Source: Lutibacter sp. (lineage in GTDB: Bacteria > Bacteroidota > Bacteroidia > Flavobacteriales > Flavobacteriaceae). From it: a stretch of 47,060 nucleotides of DNA. Position 1 is the first letter of the stretch. Each line of letters opens with the position of its first letter. The notes beneath the pieces are model-generated. The model worked only from the letters and a program-made list of their open reading frames with translations. It made no database searches and was not told where the DNA came from. A program made the translations under genes and the position numbers. This document shows positions 1 to 7,805 of this stretch, in pieces. The DNA lies in NCBI RefSeq assembly GCF_013041805.1, contig NZ_JABDRI010000059.1, positions 1 to 47,060 of the forward strand. The letters are read 5' to 3'.

Positions 1-347
1 AGAAAAACAGTTTCTATGGTTGACATTTTTCTATTTGTTTGTGCAATTGCTTTTTCAAACTCAAAATCGGCAGGGTTTCTTAACCCTCTTAAAATAAAAT
101 CAACATTAAACTTTTCACAAACATCAATGGTTAATCCGGTATAGGTTTCAACTTTTATTTTTGGTTCATTTGCATAATTTTGAGTAATAAACTGCACACG
201 TTCTTTAAGTGTAAACATGTATTTTTTTTCAGCATTTATACCAATAGCAATTATTATTTCATCAAATAGTGGTAACGCCCGGTTAATAATATCAACATGT
301 CCTAGTGTAATTGGATCAAATGATCCTGGAAAAATGGCTCTTCTCAT
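1..347 (-). CDS. coaD: Phosphopantetheine adenylyltransferase, 3' end cut by window edge
   Basis: Transfers AMP from ATP to 4'-phosphopantetheine, the penultimate step of coenzyme A synthesis in the cytoplasm. The visible 115 residues start MRRAIFPGSFDP and hold the nucleotidyltransferase motif PGSFDPITLGHVDI (T/HxGH class, residues 7-20) and the conserved RGLRN..DFEFE block near residue 90. Family members are about 150-160 residues, so roughly 40 C-terminal residues lie outside the window. The ATG at 347 sits two bases after the ddl stop codon, so it is very probably co-transcribed with and translationally coupled to ddl. The start is unambiguous because the catalytic motif follows at once. 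I see no oddity in the part present. Confidence 0.93.
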   Translation of the reverse strand, partial: MRRAIFPGSFDPITLGHVDIINRALPLFDEIIIAIGINAEKKYMFTLKERVQFITQNYANEPKIKVETYTGLTIDVCEKFNVDFILRGLRNPADFEFEKAIAQTNRKMSTIETVF

Positions 348-349
348 GA

Positions 350-1327
350 TTAATTTTTTAAAGCCATTTTAATGGCGTTATGAAAAAGTTCTTGTAAACT
401 AATACCCGCTTCAGCAGCTTGTTGTGGAATTAAACTAGCGTTTGTTAAACCAGGAACCATATTAATTTCTAAAAAGTAGGGTTCATCATTTACTAAAATA
501 TATTCTGCTCTAGAAAAACCACTTAAGTTTAGAATTTTGTATACTTTTTTAGCTATTCGTTCTAATTTTTGGTGAATTTCATCTGAAATTCGAGCTGGCG
601 TAATTTCTTGCGATTTCCCTAAATATTTTGCTTCATAATCAAAAAAGTCATTATCAGTAACAATTTCAGTCATTGGTAAGACCTTTATTTCATTATTGTA
701 ATTTATAACCCCAATTGTAATTTCTGGTCCATCTAAAAATTCTTCAATTAAAATCTGAGAATCTTCTTTAAAAGCTTTTTCTATAGCAGGAATTATATCT
801 TCTTTAGTTTTAGCTTTAGAAATTCCAAAGCTAGAACCCGCATTATTAGGTTTAACAAAACAAGGTAATCCAACTTTTTTAATAATTTTTTCAATATAAA
901 TAGTTTCACCTTTATCTAAATAATAAGAAGTTGCGGTTTTTATACCATACTGTTTCACAATGCTTAAGGTATCACGTTTATTAAATGTTACTGCCATTTC
1001 ATAAAACGGAGCAGAAGTATGTTTTAACCCAATTAAATCGAAATAAGCCAAGATAGTTCCATCCTCTCCAGGATGCCCGTGAATGGCGTTAAAAACACAA
1101 TCAAAATTTATTTTTTGACCATCTATTTTAGCTGAAAAATCATGTTTATTTATTACAAACTCAATGTTGTCATCGTTAACAAGTACCCATTTATCTTTTA
1201 AAATGTGAACTTTATATGTGTTGTATAATTCTTTGGAAATATTTTGATAAACAACTTCACCACTTTTTAAAGAAATATCAACTTCCGAAGAATAACCACC
1301 CATAATAATGGCAATATTTTTTTTCAT
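350..1327 (-). CDS. ddl: D-alanine--D-alanine ligase
   Basis: Joins two D-alanines using ATP to make the dipeptide that caps the peptidoglycan stem peptide; cytoplasmic. At 325 residues it has normal length. The N-terminal domain opens IAIIMGGYSSEVDISLKSG (the GG.S.E.xxS Ddl signature), followed by the HGHPGEDG block (about residues 84-91), the ATP-grasp core with FVKPNNAGSSFG and ILIEEFLDGPE, and the C-terminal FLEINMVPGLT metal-binding segment. It is divergently arranged with the PASTA-domain gene, with coaD two bases downstream. A -7 type box (TAAGTTTG on the minus strand, 1362-1355) lies 28 bases upstream of the ATG. The pairing of a Ddl with a divergent PASTA protein fits a cell-wall theme, but that link is inference. 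Confidence 0.95.
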   Translation of the reverse strand: MKKNIAIIMGGYSSEVDISLKSGEVVYQNISKELYNTYKVHILKDKWVLVNDDNIEFVINKHDFSAKIDGQKINFDCVFNAIHGHPGEDGTILAYFDLIGLKHTSAPFYEMAVTFNKRDTLSIVKQYGIKTATSYYLDKGETIYIEKIIKKVGLPCFVKPNNAGSSFGISKAKTKEDIIPAIEKAFKEDSQILIEEFLDGPEITIGVINYNNEIKVLPMTEIVTDNDFFDYEAKYLGKSQEITPARISDEIHQKLERIAKKVYKILNLSGFSRAEYILVNDEPYFLEINMVPGLTNASLIPQQAAEAGISLQELFHNAIKMALKN

Positions 1328-1354
1328 TTTATGTTAATAGTTAAACCGTAATTA

Positions 1355-1362
1355 CAAACTTA
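1355..1362 (-). promoter_or_regulatory. Candidate ddl-coaD promoter, -7 element
   Basis: The minus strand reads TAAGTTTG, a full match to the Bacteroidota -7 consensus TAnnTTTG, 28 bases before the ddl ATG. No exact TTTG -33 box is found at the usual 19-21 base spacing, so confidence is moderate. Confidence 0.45.
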
Positions 1363-1437
1363 CATATTTAAAGTTTAAAGTAGTTGAGTACATTTAAAAA
1401 AAATAGAAGTGAATATACAAATCTACAATTTGAGTTG

Positions 1438-1468
1438 TTTGGAAGTTGGTATTTATAAAGTATCTTTG
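1438..1468 (+). promoter_or_regulatory. Promoter of the PASTA-rluD operon (TTTG-N19-TATCTTTG)
   Basis: A TTTG box at 1438-1441 and a TATCTTTG box at 1461-1468 are separated by 19 bases, a full match to the Bacteroidota -33/-7 promoter. The ATG at 1489 follows 20 bases after the -7 box. This is the clearest two-part promoter in the window. Confidence 0.75.
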
Positions 1469-1488
1469 TCAAAATCAAAAAATAGCAA

Positions 1489-2079
1489 ATGAGTATTTTT
1501 CAATTTATAAAATCTAAATTATTTTTAAAGCAGTTAATATTTGCTGCAGTAGGACTTGGTGTTTTTTTTATTGTAGTGGTTAAATGGTTAGATATTACCA
1601 CGAATCATGATCAAAAAATTGAAGTTCCAAACTTGGAAAAAATGAATTTAAATGAAGTTGAAAAAGTATTGGGTGAATTAGAATTAAGTATCAAGGTTAT
1701 TGATTCTGCAAGTTATAATCCCTCATATCCAAAACAATCGGTGATTTCTCATAATCCAGAGGCTGGTGATTTAGTAAAAGAAGGGAGAAAAATTTATTTA
1801 ACATTAAATCCTTCAAATTATGCCAATGTTCAAGTGCCAAATTTATATGGAAAAACGAAAAGACAAGCAAATTCTCAACTCAAAGCTATTGGATTTAGAG
1901 TGAACTCAAAAGAATTGTATGTGTCTGATATTGCTAAAGATGTAGTAAGAGGATTGCAATTTAATGGCAAAGATTTAAGAGCTGGTGATAAAATTCCGAA
2001 AAACTCAGTAATTACATTAAAATTAGGAAATGGAAAAGGAAGTGGGCAGTATAAACCAAGCATAGCAAATAGCAATTAA
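1489..2079 (+). CDS. Membrane-anchored PASTA-domain protein
   Basis: A 196-residue protein with a short cytoplasmic N-terminus, one membrane helix (about residues 15-33) and two PASTA repeats outside (about 44-109 and 113-184, each starting VPNL and ending in a GxxI.L.L strand). PASTA domains in other phyla bind muropeptides or beta-lactams on penicillin-binding proteins and Ser/Thr kinases. Here there is no kinase or transpeptidase domain, so it may sense or scaffold peptidoglycan at the inner membrane; that role is inference. The stop codon overlaps the rluD start in TAATG, so the two are coupled. The start codon is supported by a well-placed promoter 20 bases upstream and by the basic residues directly before the membrane helix. 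Confidence 0.85.
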   Translation: MSIFQFIKSKLFLKQLIFAAVGLGVFFIVVVKWLDITTNHDQKIEVPNLEKMNLNEVEKVLGELELSIKVIDSASYNPSYPKQSVISHNPEAGDLVKEGRKIYLTLNPSNYANVQVPNLYGKTKRQANSQLKAIGFRVNSKELYVSDIAKDVVRGLQFNGKDLRAGDKIPKNSVITLKLGNGKGSGQYKPSIANSN

Positions 2080-3104
2080 TGGATGTTGAAGAATTAGAAA
2101 AGGAAGAGTTTTACGAACATTTTAGATATGTGGCACATAGTGGGCAAGAGCCGTTAAGAGTTGATAAATTTTTAATGAATTTTGTAGAAAATGCTACAAG
2201 AAATAAAATACAGCAAGCAGCAAAAGCAGGAAATGTTTTGGTAAATGATATTCCTGTAAAATCAAATTACAAAGTAAAACCAAATGATGTTGTTCGTGTT
2301 GTTTTGTCGCATCCGCCACATGAAAATTTATTAGTTGCAGAAGATATTCCATTAGATATTGTATTTGAAGATGACCAAGTTATGGTGGTAAATAAACCGG
2401 CTGGAATGGTTGTTCATCCAGGCCACGGGAATTATAGTGGAACTTTAGTGAATGCGTTAATACATCATATCGAAAATTTACCAACAAACTCGAATGAACG
2501 ACCAGGATTGGTTCATAGAATAGATAAAGATACAAGTGGTTTATTAGTAGTTGCAAAAACTGAATTTGCAATGGCACATTTATCAAAACAGTTTTTTGAT
2601 AGAACTACTGAACGTTTATATTATGCCTTAGTTTGGGGAAATGTTGATGAAGATGAAGGTAGAATAGAAGGAAATATAGGAAGAAGTTTGAAAAACAGAC
2701 TTCAAATGAGTGTTTTTCCGGAAGGTGATTTTGGTAAACATGCAGTTACGCATTACAAAGTATTGGAGCGTTTTAGTTATGTTACTCTTGTTCAATGTAA
2801 GTTAGAAACTGGGCGCACTCATCAAATTAGAGCACATTTTAAACATATTGGCCATACACTTTTTAATGATGAACGTTATGGAGGTCATGAAATTTTAAAA
2901 GGTACCACATTTACAAAATACAAACAATTTGTTGAAAATTGTTTTAAAGTACTGCCGAGACAAGCGCTGCATGCAAAAACCTTGGGTTTTGAGCATCCGA
3001 CAACCAACGAATTTCTAAGGTTTAATTCTGAAATACCTCAAGATATAGAGATGTGTTTAGAAAAATGGAGAACATATACAGTGAATCAAAAGGTAGATCA
3101 TTAG
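2079..3104 (+). CDS. rluD: 23S rRNA pseudouridine synthase, RluD/RluA family
   Basis: Isomerises uridines in 23S rRNA (the RluD type acts on the helix 69 uridines 1911, 1915 and 1917) during ribosome assembly. At 341 residues it holds an N-terminal S4 RNA-binding domain (about residues 26-85, LRVDKFLM... NVLVNDIPV) and the catalytic domain with HRIDKDTSGLL, in which Asp149 of the HRID motif is the expected catalytic residue, and ETGRTHQIRAH further on. It starts inside the stop codon of the PASTA gene (TAATG). The exact uridines modified cannot be read from sequence; RluA-family paralogues differ in target, so the gene symbol is the most likely one rather than proven. Confidence 0.88.
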   Translation: MDVEELEKEEFYEHFRYVAHSGQEPLRVDKFLMNFVENATRNKIQQAAKAGNVLVNDIPVKSNYKVKPNDVVRVVLSHPPHENLLVAEDIPLDIVFEDDQVMVVNKPAGMVVHPGHGNYSGTLVNALIHHIENLPTNSNERPGLVHRIDKDTSGLLVVAKTEFAMAHLSKQFFDRTTERLYYALVWGNVDEDEGRIEGNIGRSLKNRLQMSVFPEGDFGKHAVTHYKVLERFSYVTLVQCKLETGRTHQIRAHFKHIGHTLFNDERYGGHEILKGTTFTKYKQFVENCFKVLPRQALHAKTLGFEHPTTNEFLRFNSEIPQDIEMCLEKWRTYTVNQKVDH

Positions 3105-3115
3105 AGTATTTATTT

Positions 3116-3523
3116 ATGGAAGAACTTACATTAACTACACCAGCACTGTTATTTTCTGCAATATCTTTAATTATGCTTGCTTATACGAATAGGTTTTTGG
3201 CCTATGCAGCAGTTATAAGAAATTTGCATAGTGAATATTTAAAAAAAAATGACAAATCATTAATTCATCAAATTAAAAATCTCAAACTTCGAATTAATCT
3301 TACTCGTTGGATGCAGATATTTGGAATCTCAAGTCTTCTTTTATGTGTTTTTACCATGTTTCTCATTTATATTCATCAGCAAATGATTGCTGTTTGGGTA
3401 TTTGGAATTGCATTGATTTTACTAATTGTATCGTTAATACTTTTAATAAAAGAAATTCAAATTTCGGCTCAAGCACTTAATGTTCATATAAGTGATATTG
3501 AAAGTCATTTGAAAAAAAAGTAA
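3116..3523 (+). CDS. DUF2721 family membrane protein
   Basis: A 135-residue protein of unknown function. I place the start at the ATG at 3116 because the family begins close to ELTLTTPALLFSAISLIMLAYTNRFLA; a longer reading from 3053 would run back into rluD and add a non-family N-terminus. Three membrane helices are visible (about residues 8-25, 65-85 and 88-110), with a basic loop between the first two. It follows rluD by 11 bases on the same strand and is probably the last gene of the PASTA-rluD transcript. No catalytic motif is seen. Confidence 0.75.
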   Translation: MEELTLTTPALLFSAISLIMLAYTNRFLAYAAVIRNLHSEYLKKNDKSLIHQIKNLKLRINLTRWMQIFGISSLLLCVFTMFLIYIHQQMIAVWVFGIALILLIVSLILLIKEIQISAQALNVHISDIESHLKKK

Positions 3524-3621
3524 AAGAGTTTTAAGGATGTTTATCATTTAGATAAAATTTGTTTTAATTAACTTTATTTGCTGATTAGCGAATTTTACTT
3601 TTTTAAAGTTTAGAAAATAAA

Positions 3622-3629
3622 TAATTTTG
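3622..3629 (+). promoter_or_regulatory. Candidate -7 element of the CAT-like gene
   Basis: TAATTTTG matches TAnnTTTG and ends 27 bases before the ATG at 3657. No exact TTTG lies at the right distance upstream. Confidence 0.4.
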
Positions 3630-3656
3630 GTTGAATTTTTACTTCTTAAAAAATAG

Positions 3657-4289
3657 ATGATGAAAGAAATTAATTTAGAGAATTGGGACCGAAAAAAACA
3701 GTATAACTTTTTTAAAAATTATGAAGACCCTTTTTTTAATATCACAGCAACTTTAGATGTAACTAATTTATATAGTTACTGCAAAAAGAATAATTTATCT
3801 TTTTTTCTTGCAGGTTTGTATACTGCTAATCAGGCAATGAACCAAATTCCAGCTTTTAGATTGCGTTTGAAAGAAGGAAAAGTATTAGCCTTTGACAAAG
3901 TACATATTGACTCTACGGTATTAAATAATGATAATACTTTTTCATTTTGTCATTTTGAAACTGCTTCAACTTTTATGGAGTTTATGAAAAATGGATCAAA
4001 AGTATTAAACGATCATAGAAGTGGGGCTTTAAATGATTCTCACGTGTATGATTTAGACGTTGCACACAGCACAACCATTCCCTGGGTTTCCATTACAGGC
4101 TTTAAACATGCACGTAATGGAAATGAAAAGAATATTGGAATTCCTAAACTAGTTTTTGGGAAGTTTCAGGAAGTTAATGAGCGGAAGATTATGCCGTTTT
4201 CAGTTGAAGTGCATCACGCATTAATGGACGGAATTCATGTAGGTTTGTTATTTGAAAAAATGCAGCAATTTATGGATGAATTATTATAA
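3657..4289 (+). CDS. Chloramphenicol acetyltransferase-like protein
   Basis: A 210-residue member of the type A chloramphenicol acetyltransferase fold, trimeric in characterised members, which acetylates hydroxyl groups from acetyl-CoA. The catalytic motif HHALMDGIHVG is intact: His187 and Asp191 match the catalytic His and structural Asp of HHxxxDG, and the N-terminal block RKKQYNFFKNYEDPFF is also CAT-like. Many Bacteroidota carry chromosomal homologues whose natural substrate is unknown, and nothing around it (yaaA downstream, DUF2721 upstream) suggests a resistance island. So the fold and acyl-CoA chemistry are well supported, but drug resistance is not. Two in-frame ATG codons (3657 and 3660) make the first residue uncertain. 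Confidence 0.85.
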   Translation: MMKEINLENWDRKKQYNFFKNYEDPFFNITATLDVTNLYSYCKKNNLSFFLAGLYTANQAMNQIPAFRLRLKEGKVLAFDKVHIDSTVLNNDNTFSFCHFETASTFMEFMKNGSKVLNDHRSGALNDSHVYDLDVAHSTTIPWVSITGFKHARNGNEKNIGIPKLVFGKFQEVNERKIMPFSVEVHHALMDGIHVGLLFEKMQQFMDELL

Positions 4290-4298
4290 GTTAAGTTT

Positions 4299-4313
4299 AT
4301 CCTAGAATAGGAT
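4299..4313 (+). terminator. Weak hairpin after the CAT-like gene
   Basis: ATCCTA-GAA-TAGGAT is a perfect 6-bp inverted repeat ten bases after the stop codon. A run of six T follows only at about 4324-4329, too far for a classic intrinsic terminator. Confidence 0.35.
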
Positions 4314-4353
4314 TATCATATTATTTTTTAACGAGAATAACTCCATAAAATCT

Positions 4354-4361
4354 TAAATTTG
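4354..4361 (+). promoter_or_regulatory. Candidate -7 element of yaaA
   Basis: TAAATTTG matches TAnnTTTG, 35 bases upstream of the yaaA ATG. No clear -33 TTTG. Confidence 0.4.
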
Positions 4362-4396
4362 TTAAATATAATGTTTAATTCACCAATAAGTATAAA

Positions 4397-5155
4397 ATGA
4401 AAATTGTAATCTCACCAGCCAAATCGCTAGATTTTGAAACTCAAGCTCCAATTTCAAAATTCACTCAAGGAATTTTTTTAAATGAAGCCGATAAATTAAG
4501 TGCTGTTTTAAAAAAGAAATCACCAAAGAAACTTTCTGATTTAATGAGTATTTCGGAAAAATTAGGAGAATTAAACTGGCAAAGAAATCAAGATTGGCAA
4601 TTACCATTTACCTTAGAAAACGCAAAACAAGCGGTTTTTGCCTTTAAAGGGGATGTTTATATTGGGTTAGACGCTTATTCACTTTCAGAAGATAAAATAG
4701 AGCAGCTTCAGCAAAAATTAAGAATTTTATCTGGACAATATGGGTTATTAAAACCATTAGACTTAATGCAACCTTACAGGTTGGAAATGGGTACAAAATT
4801 AAAAGTTGGAAAAAAAGAGAATCTTTATCAATTTTGGGATGAGTCTATTACCAATGTTCTAAATAGGGAACTAAATAATAATGAGGTTTTTGTAAACTTA
4901 GCAAGTAACGAATATTTTAAGGTGATTCAACCTAAATTATTGAAAGTACCGGTAATAACTCCAGTATTTAAAGATTATAAAAATGGCAAGCTGAAAATAA
5001 TTAGTTTTTTTGCGAAAAAGGCCAGAGGTTTAATGGTACGTTATATTATTGACAATAATATTGAAAATGTTGAAGATTTAAAAGGCTTTAATTATGAAGG
5101 CTATGCATTTGATCAAAATCTATCTAATGCAAAAGAATTAGTTTTTACTCGATAA
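4397..5155 (+). CDS. yaaA: Peroxide stress protein YaaA (UPF0246)
   Basis: At 252 residues it matches the YaaA/DUF328 family along its full length: N-terminal MKIVISPAKSLDF, the FKGDVYIGLDAYSL block (about residues 83-97), RILSGQYGLLKPLDLMQPYRLEMGTK in the middle in two conserved segments, and C-terminal NYEGYAFDQNLS. In E. coli YaaA lowers free iron under peroxide stress and has been reported to bind DNA; its chemistry is not settled. Here it is a single gene between the CAT-like gene and the polyamine operon. No hairpin terminator follows, only T-rich sequence. Confidence 0.9.
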   Translation: MKIVISPAKSLDFETQAPISKFTQGIFLNEADKLSAVLKKKSPKKLSDLMSISEKLGELNWQRNQDWQLPFTLENAKQAVFAFKGDVYIGLDAYSLSEDKIEQLQQKLRILSGQYGLLKPLDLMQPYRLEMGTKLKVGKKENLYQFWDESITNVLNRELNNNEVFVNLASNEYFKVIQPKLLKVPVITPVFKDYKNGKLKIISFFAKKARGLMVRYIIDNNIENVEDLKGFNYEGYAFDQNLSNAKELVFTR

Positions 5156-5192
5156 TTTTTTCGTTTTTTTTCAATTGTATTGTTTTTTTCTA

Positions 5193-5200
5193 TATGTTTG
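5193..5200 (+). promoter_or_regulatory. Candidate -7 element of the polyamine operon
   Basis: TATGTTTG matches TAnnTTTG. If used, transcription would begin near 5206 and give speA a leader of about 275 bases. No exact -33 TTTG is present. A promoter nearer to speA is not obvious. Confidence 0.35.
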
Positions 5201-5282
5201 TTGCGTTATATTTTTAATTAACGTTGAAAAATTTATATTTTTTCGGTCGTAACTTTTTTATTAAGAAGTTTTTAAGTTGCTA

Positions 5283-5450
5283 TGTGTTTTGGAAGCACAA
5301 CGAAAAATTAAGACAAATGATAACTTCTATTTACTACATTTTTAGTTTTTACAACTATTTTAAGGTTGTTAATAATCAACGCAAATATTTAGTATTAAGA
5401 GTTTAGGTATATCAATTGTTCGATGTTTTATCAGCTTAATTACAAGCTGA
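5283..5450 (+). promoter_or_regulatory. Structured 5' leader of speA
   Basis: The stretch from the yaaA stop (5155) to the speA start (5480) is 324 bases with no convincing gene. Three short hairpins can be drawn: 5283-5299 (TGTGTTT / AAGCACA, loop TGG, one G-U pair), 5351-5369 (ACAACT / GGTTGT, one G-U pair, loop 7) and 5431-5450 (TCAGCTT / AAGCTGA, perfect, loop AATTAC). The right arm of the second hairpin can instead pair with CAAC at 5377-5380. None has a U-tract after it, so these are not simple terminators. A regulatory leader is an inference from length and structure. Confidence 0.35.
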
Positions 5451-5479
5451 AATTTAAGTTTAAAAATTAAAATCTAATA

Positions 5480-6877
5480 ATGAACACTAAGTATATTGAT
5501 TTAATAAATCAAACATTTGATTTTCCTCAAGAAGAATTTAAAGTTGATGCTAAAAAAAATTTACATTTCCATGATGTAGATACCATGAAATTGGTTGAGG
5601 AATATGGAACACCTTTAAAATTTACCTATTTACCTAAGATTAGTGAGAATATTCAAAAAGCTAAAGGGTGGTTTAAGGAAACTATGCGCAAGCACAAATA
5701 TAAAGGCAAATATAATTATTGCTATTGCACAAAAAGTTCTCATTTTAAACATGTGTTAGATGAAGCTTTAAAGAATGATATCCATATTGAGACTTCTTCA
5801 GCTTTTGATATTGATATTTTAGAAAAGTTAAAATTAGAAGGCAAAATTTCCGATAAAACCTATATATTATGTAATGGATTTAAGCGAGAACATTATATAA
5901 GCAAAATTCAAAAATTAATTAATGACGGTCATAAAAATTGTATTCCGATTATTGATAATTATGAAGAGATTGATTTATTAACAACAGGAATTAGAAAGAA
6001 AATAAATATTGGAATTCGAATTGCGTCTGAGGAAGAACCTAAATTTGAGTTTTATACTTCGAGATTAGGAATTGGGTATAAAAATATAGTTGATTTTTAT
6101 AGAAGAGAAATTAAAGAAAACAACAAGGTAAATTTAAAAATGTTGCATTTCTTTATCAATACCGGTATTAAGGATAATGCATATTATTGGAACGAATTAA
6201 ATAAATGCTTAAAAGTTTATATTAATTTAAAACGAATTTGCCCTTCGTTAGATAGTTTAAATATTGGCGGTGGATTCCCCATAAAAAACTCGTTGGCTTT
6301 TGATTATGATTATGAGTATATGATTGATGAAATTATCAATCAAATAAAATTAGCTTGTGATGAAGCAGAAGTCCAAACACCACATATTTTTACTGAATTT
6401 GGAAGTTTTACAGTTGGTGAAAGTGGAGGAAGTATTTATAAAGTACTATATCAAAAAAAACAAAATGATAGAGAGCGATGGAATATGATAAATTCATCAT
6501 TTATAACAACATTACCAGATAGTTGGGCTATAAATAAACGTTTTGTATTATTACCTTTAAATAGGTGGAATGATAATTATGAACGTGTTTTATTAGGGGG
6601 GTTAACCTGCGATAGTGATGACTATTATAATTCAGACCAACATATAAACGCTATTTATTTACCCACTTATAAAGATGATAAGCCTTTGTATATTGGATTT
6701 TTTAATACGGGGGCTTATCAAGAATCCTTGGGAGGCTATGGGGGTTTGCAACATTGCTTAATTCCTCAGCCAAAACATGTAATTATTTCGAAAAACGAAG
6801 AAGGAAAATTAGAACATTCTATTTTTAAAGAACAACAAACAGCAAAAGACTTTTTGAAAATTTTAGGTTATGAATAA
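5480..6877 (+). CDS. speA: Arginine decarboxylase (fold-type III PLP, short form)
   Basis: Decarboxylates arginine to agmatine, the first step of putrescine synthesis. The 465 residues are far shorter than the about 650-residue E. coli SpeA but typical of Bacteroidota. Visible features are the PLP-binding lysine Lys85 in YCTKSSHF, the glycine-rich phosphate-binding GGGF at 263-266, EFGSFTVGESG near 306-316, and the CDSD motif at 377-380 whose cysteine is the expected catalytic residue contributed by the partner subunit. Substrate preference among arginine, ornithine and carboxynorspermidine-type decarboxylases cannot be proved by eye, but the agmatinase gene next door (8-bp overlap) favours arginine. 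It follows a long leader and heads the operon. Confidence 0.85.
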   Translation: MNTKYIDLINQTFDFPQEEFKVDAKKNLHFHDVDTMKLVEEYGTPLKFTYLPKISENIQKAKGWFKETMRKHKYKGKYNYCYCTKSSHFKHVLDEALKNDIHIETSSAFDIDILEKLKLEGKISDKTYILCNGFKREHYISKIQKLINDGHKNCIPIIDNYEEIDLLTTGIRKKINIGIRIASEEEPKFEFYTSRLGIGYKNIVDFYRREIKENNKVNLKMLHFFINTGIKDNAYYWNELNKCLKVYINLKRICPSLDSLNIGGGFPIKNSLAFDYDYEYMIDEIINQIKLACDEAEVQTPHIFTEFGSFTVGESGGSIYKVLYQKKQNDRERWNMINSSFITTLPDSWAINKRFVLLPLNRWNDNYERVLLGGLTCDSDDYYNSDQHINAIYLPTYKDDKPLYIGFFNTGAYQESLGGYGGLQHCLIPQPKHVIISKNEEGKLEHSIFKEQQTAKDFLKILGYE

Positions 6878-7805
6878 AAAAACGTATGCAGGAATTCCTG
6901 AACAGTACTCAAAAATTGAAACGTCAAAAGTAGTTTTAATACCGGTTCCATATGATGGTACAAGCACTTGGCAAAAAGGAGCTAATAAAGGCCCGGAAGC
7001 CTTTTTAGAAGCTTCTGAAAATATGGAGTTATATGATATTGAAACGAATTCTGAAGTATATAAAAACGGTATTTATCTAGCTGATCCAGTAGAAGAAAAT
7101 TCTTCACCTGAAGCAATGGCTAAGGCTGTTCATGAAACGACAAAATCATATATCAACAGAAATAAATTTGTAACGTTATTTGGAGGTGAACACTCAATAT
7201 CAATAGGCTCAATAAGAGCTTTTAATGAATGTTTTGACAATTTAACAGTTTTGCAAATTGATGCACACGCTGATTTAAGAAAAGAGTACGAAGGCTCAAG
7301 TTGTAATCACGCCTGTGCGGTTTATGAAGCAAGCCAAAATACCAATTTAATTCAAGTAGGAATTAGAAGCATGGACAAGTCGGAAACAAGTGTAATGGAT
7401 ACAGAAAAAGTATTTTTTGCGCACGAAATGGTAACAGATGATTACTGGGTTGAAAATGCAATTGATTTAATGACAAACAATGTTTTTATTACAATTGATT
7501 TAGATGCGTTTGATCCATCAATAATGCCATCTACAGGAACACCAGAACCAGGTGGTTTATTGTGGTATGAAACATTAGATTTTTTAAAGAAAGTTTTTGA
7601 AGAAAAAAATGTTGTAGGGTTTGACATTGTTGAATTATGTCCGAATGAAAAGGATAAATCATCAGACTTTTTAGCAGCAAAACTTTATTATAAAATGTTG
7701 AGCTATAAATTTAATGAGCAAATAGATAAAGAAGAAGAGTTTGATACTGATTTTTCAAATTCAAATAATAAAGTAGGAAAATTCGAAGACGAAGATTATG
7801 ACTAA
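6870..7805 (+). CDS. speB: Agmatinase (ureohydrolase family)
   Basis: Hydrolyses agmatine to putrescine and urea at a two-manganese centre. All six metal ligands of the ureohydrolase family are present: His108 (GGEHS), Asp131/His133/Asp135 (DAHAD), Asp210 and Asp212 (TIDLDAFDP). The length of 311 residues is normal. It overlaps speA by 8 bases and the DHS homologue by 8 bases, so the three are almost certainly co-translated. Arginase or another guanidino-hydrolase is possible from motifs alone; the SpeA neighbour argues for agmatinase. The C-terminal tail after about residue 285 is rich in acidic residues and asparagine and looks disordered. Confidence 0.88.
   Translation: MNKKTYAGIPEQYSKIETSKVVLIPVPYDGTSTWQKGANKGPEAFLEASENMELYDIETNSEVYKNGIYLADPVEENSSPEAMAKAVHETTKSYINRNKFVTLFGGEHSISIGSIRAFNECFDNLTVLQIDAHADLRKEYEGSSCNHACAVYEASQNTNLIQVGIRSMDKSETSVMDTEKVFFAHEMVTDDYWVENAIDLMTNNVFITIDLDAFDPSIMPSTGTPEPGGLLWYETLDFLKKVFEEKNVVGFDIVELCPNEKDKSSDFLAAKLYYKMLSYKFNEQIDKEEEFDTDFSNSNNKVGKFEDEDYD

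Noticed and set aside
3657-4289. Reading the CAT-like gene as a mobile resistance gene
   Set aside because: No mobile-element sequence nearby and composition equals its neighbours; chromosomal homologues of unknown substrate are common in this phylum.
5224-5406. 60-codon reading frame starting with TTG in the speA leader
   Set aside because: Non-ATG start, no recognised sequence, Phe/Tyr/Lys-rich as expected from AT-rich noncoding DNA, and it overlaps the hairpins of the leader. It could still be a leader peptide but I see no support.
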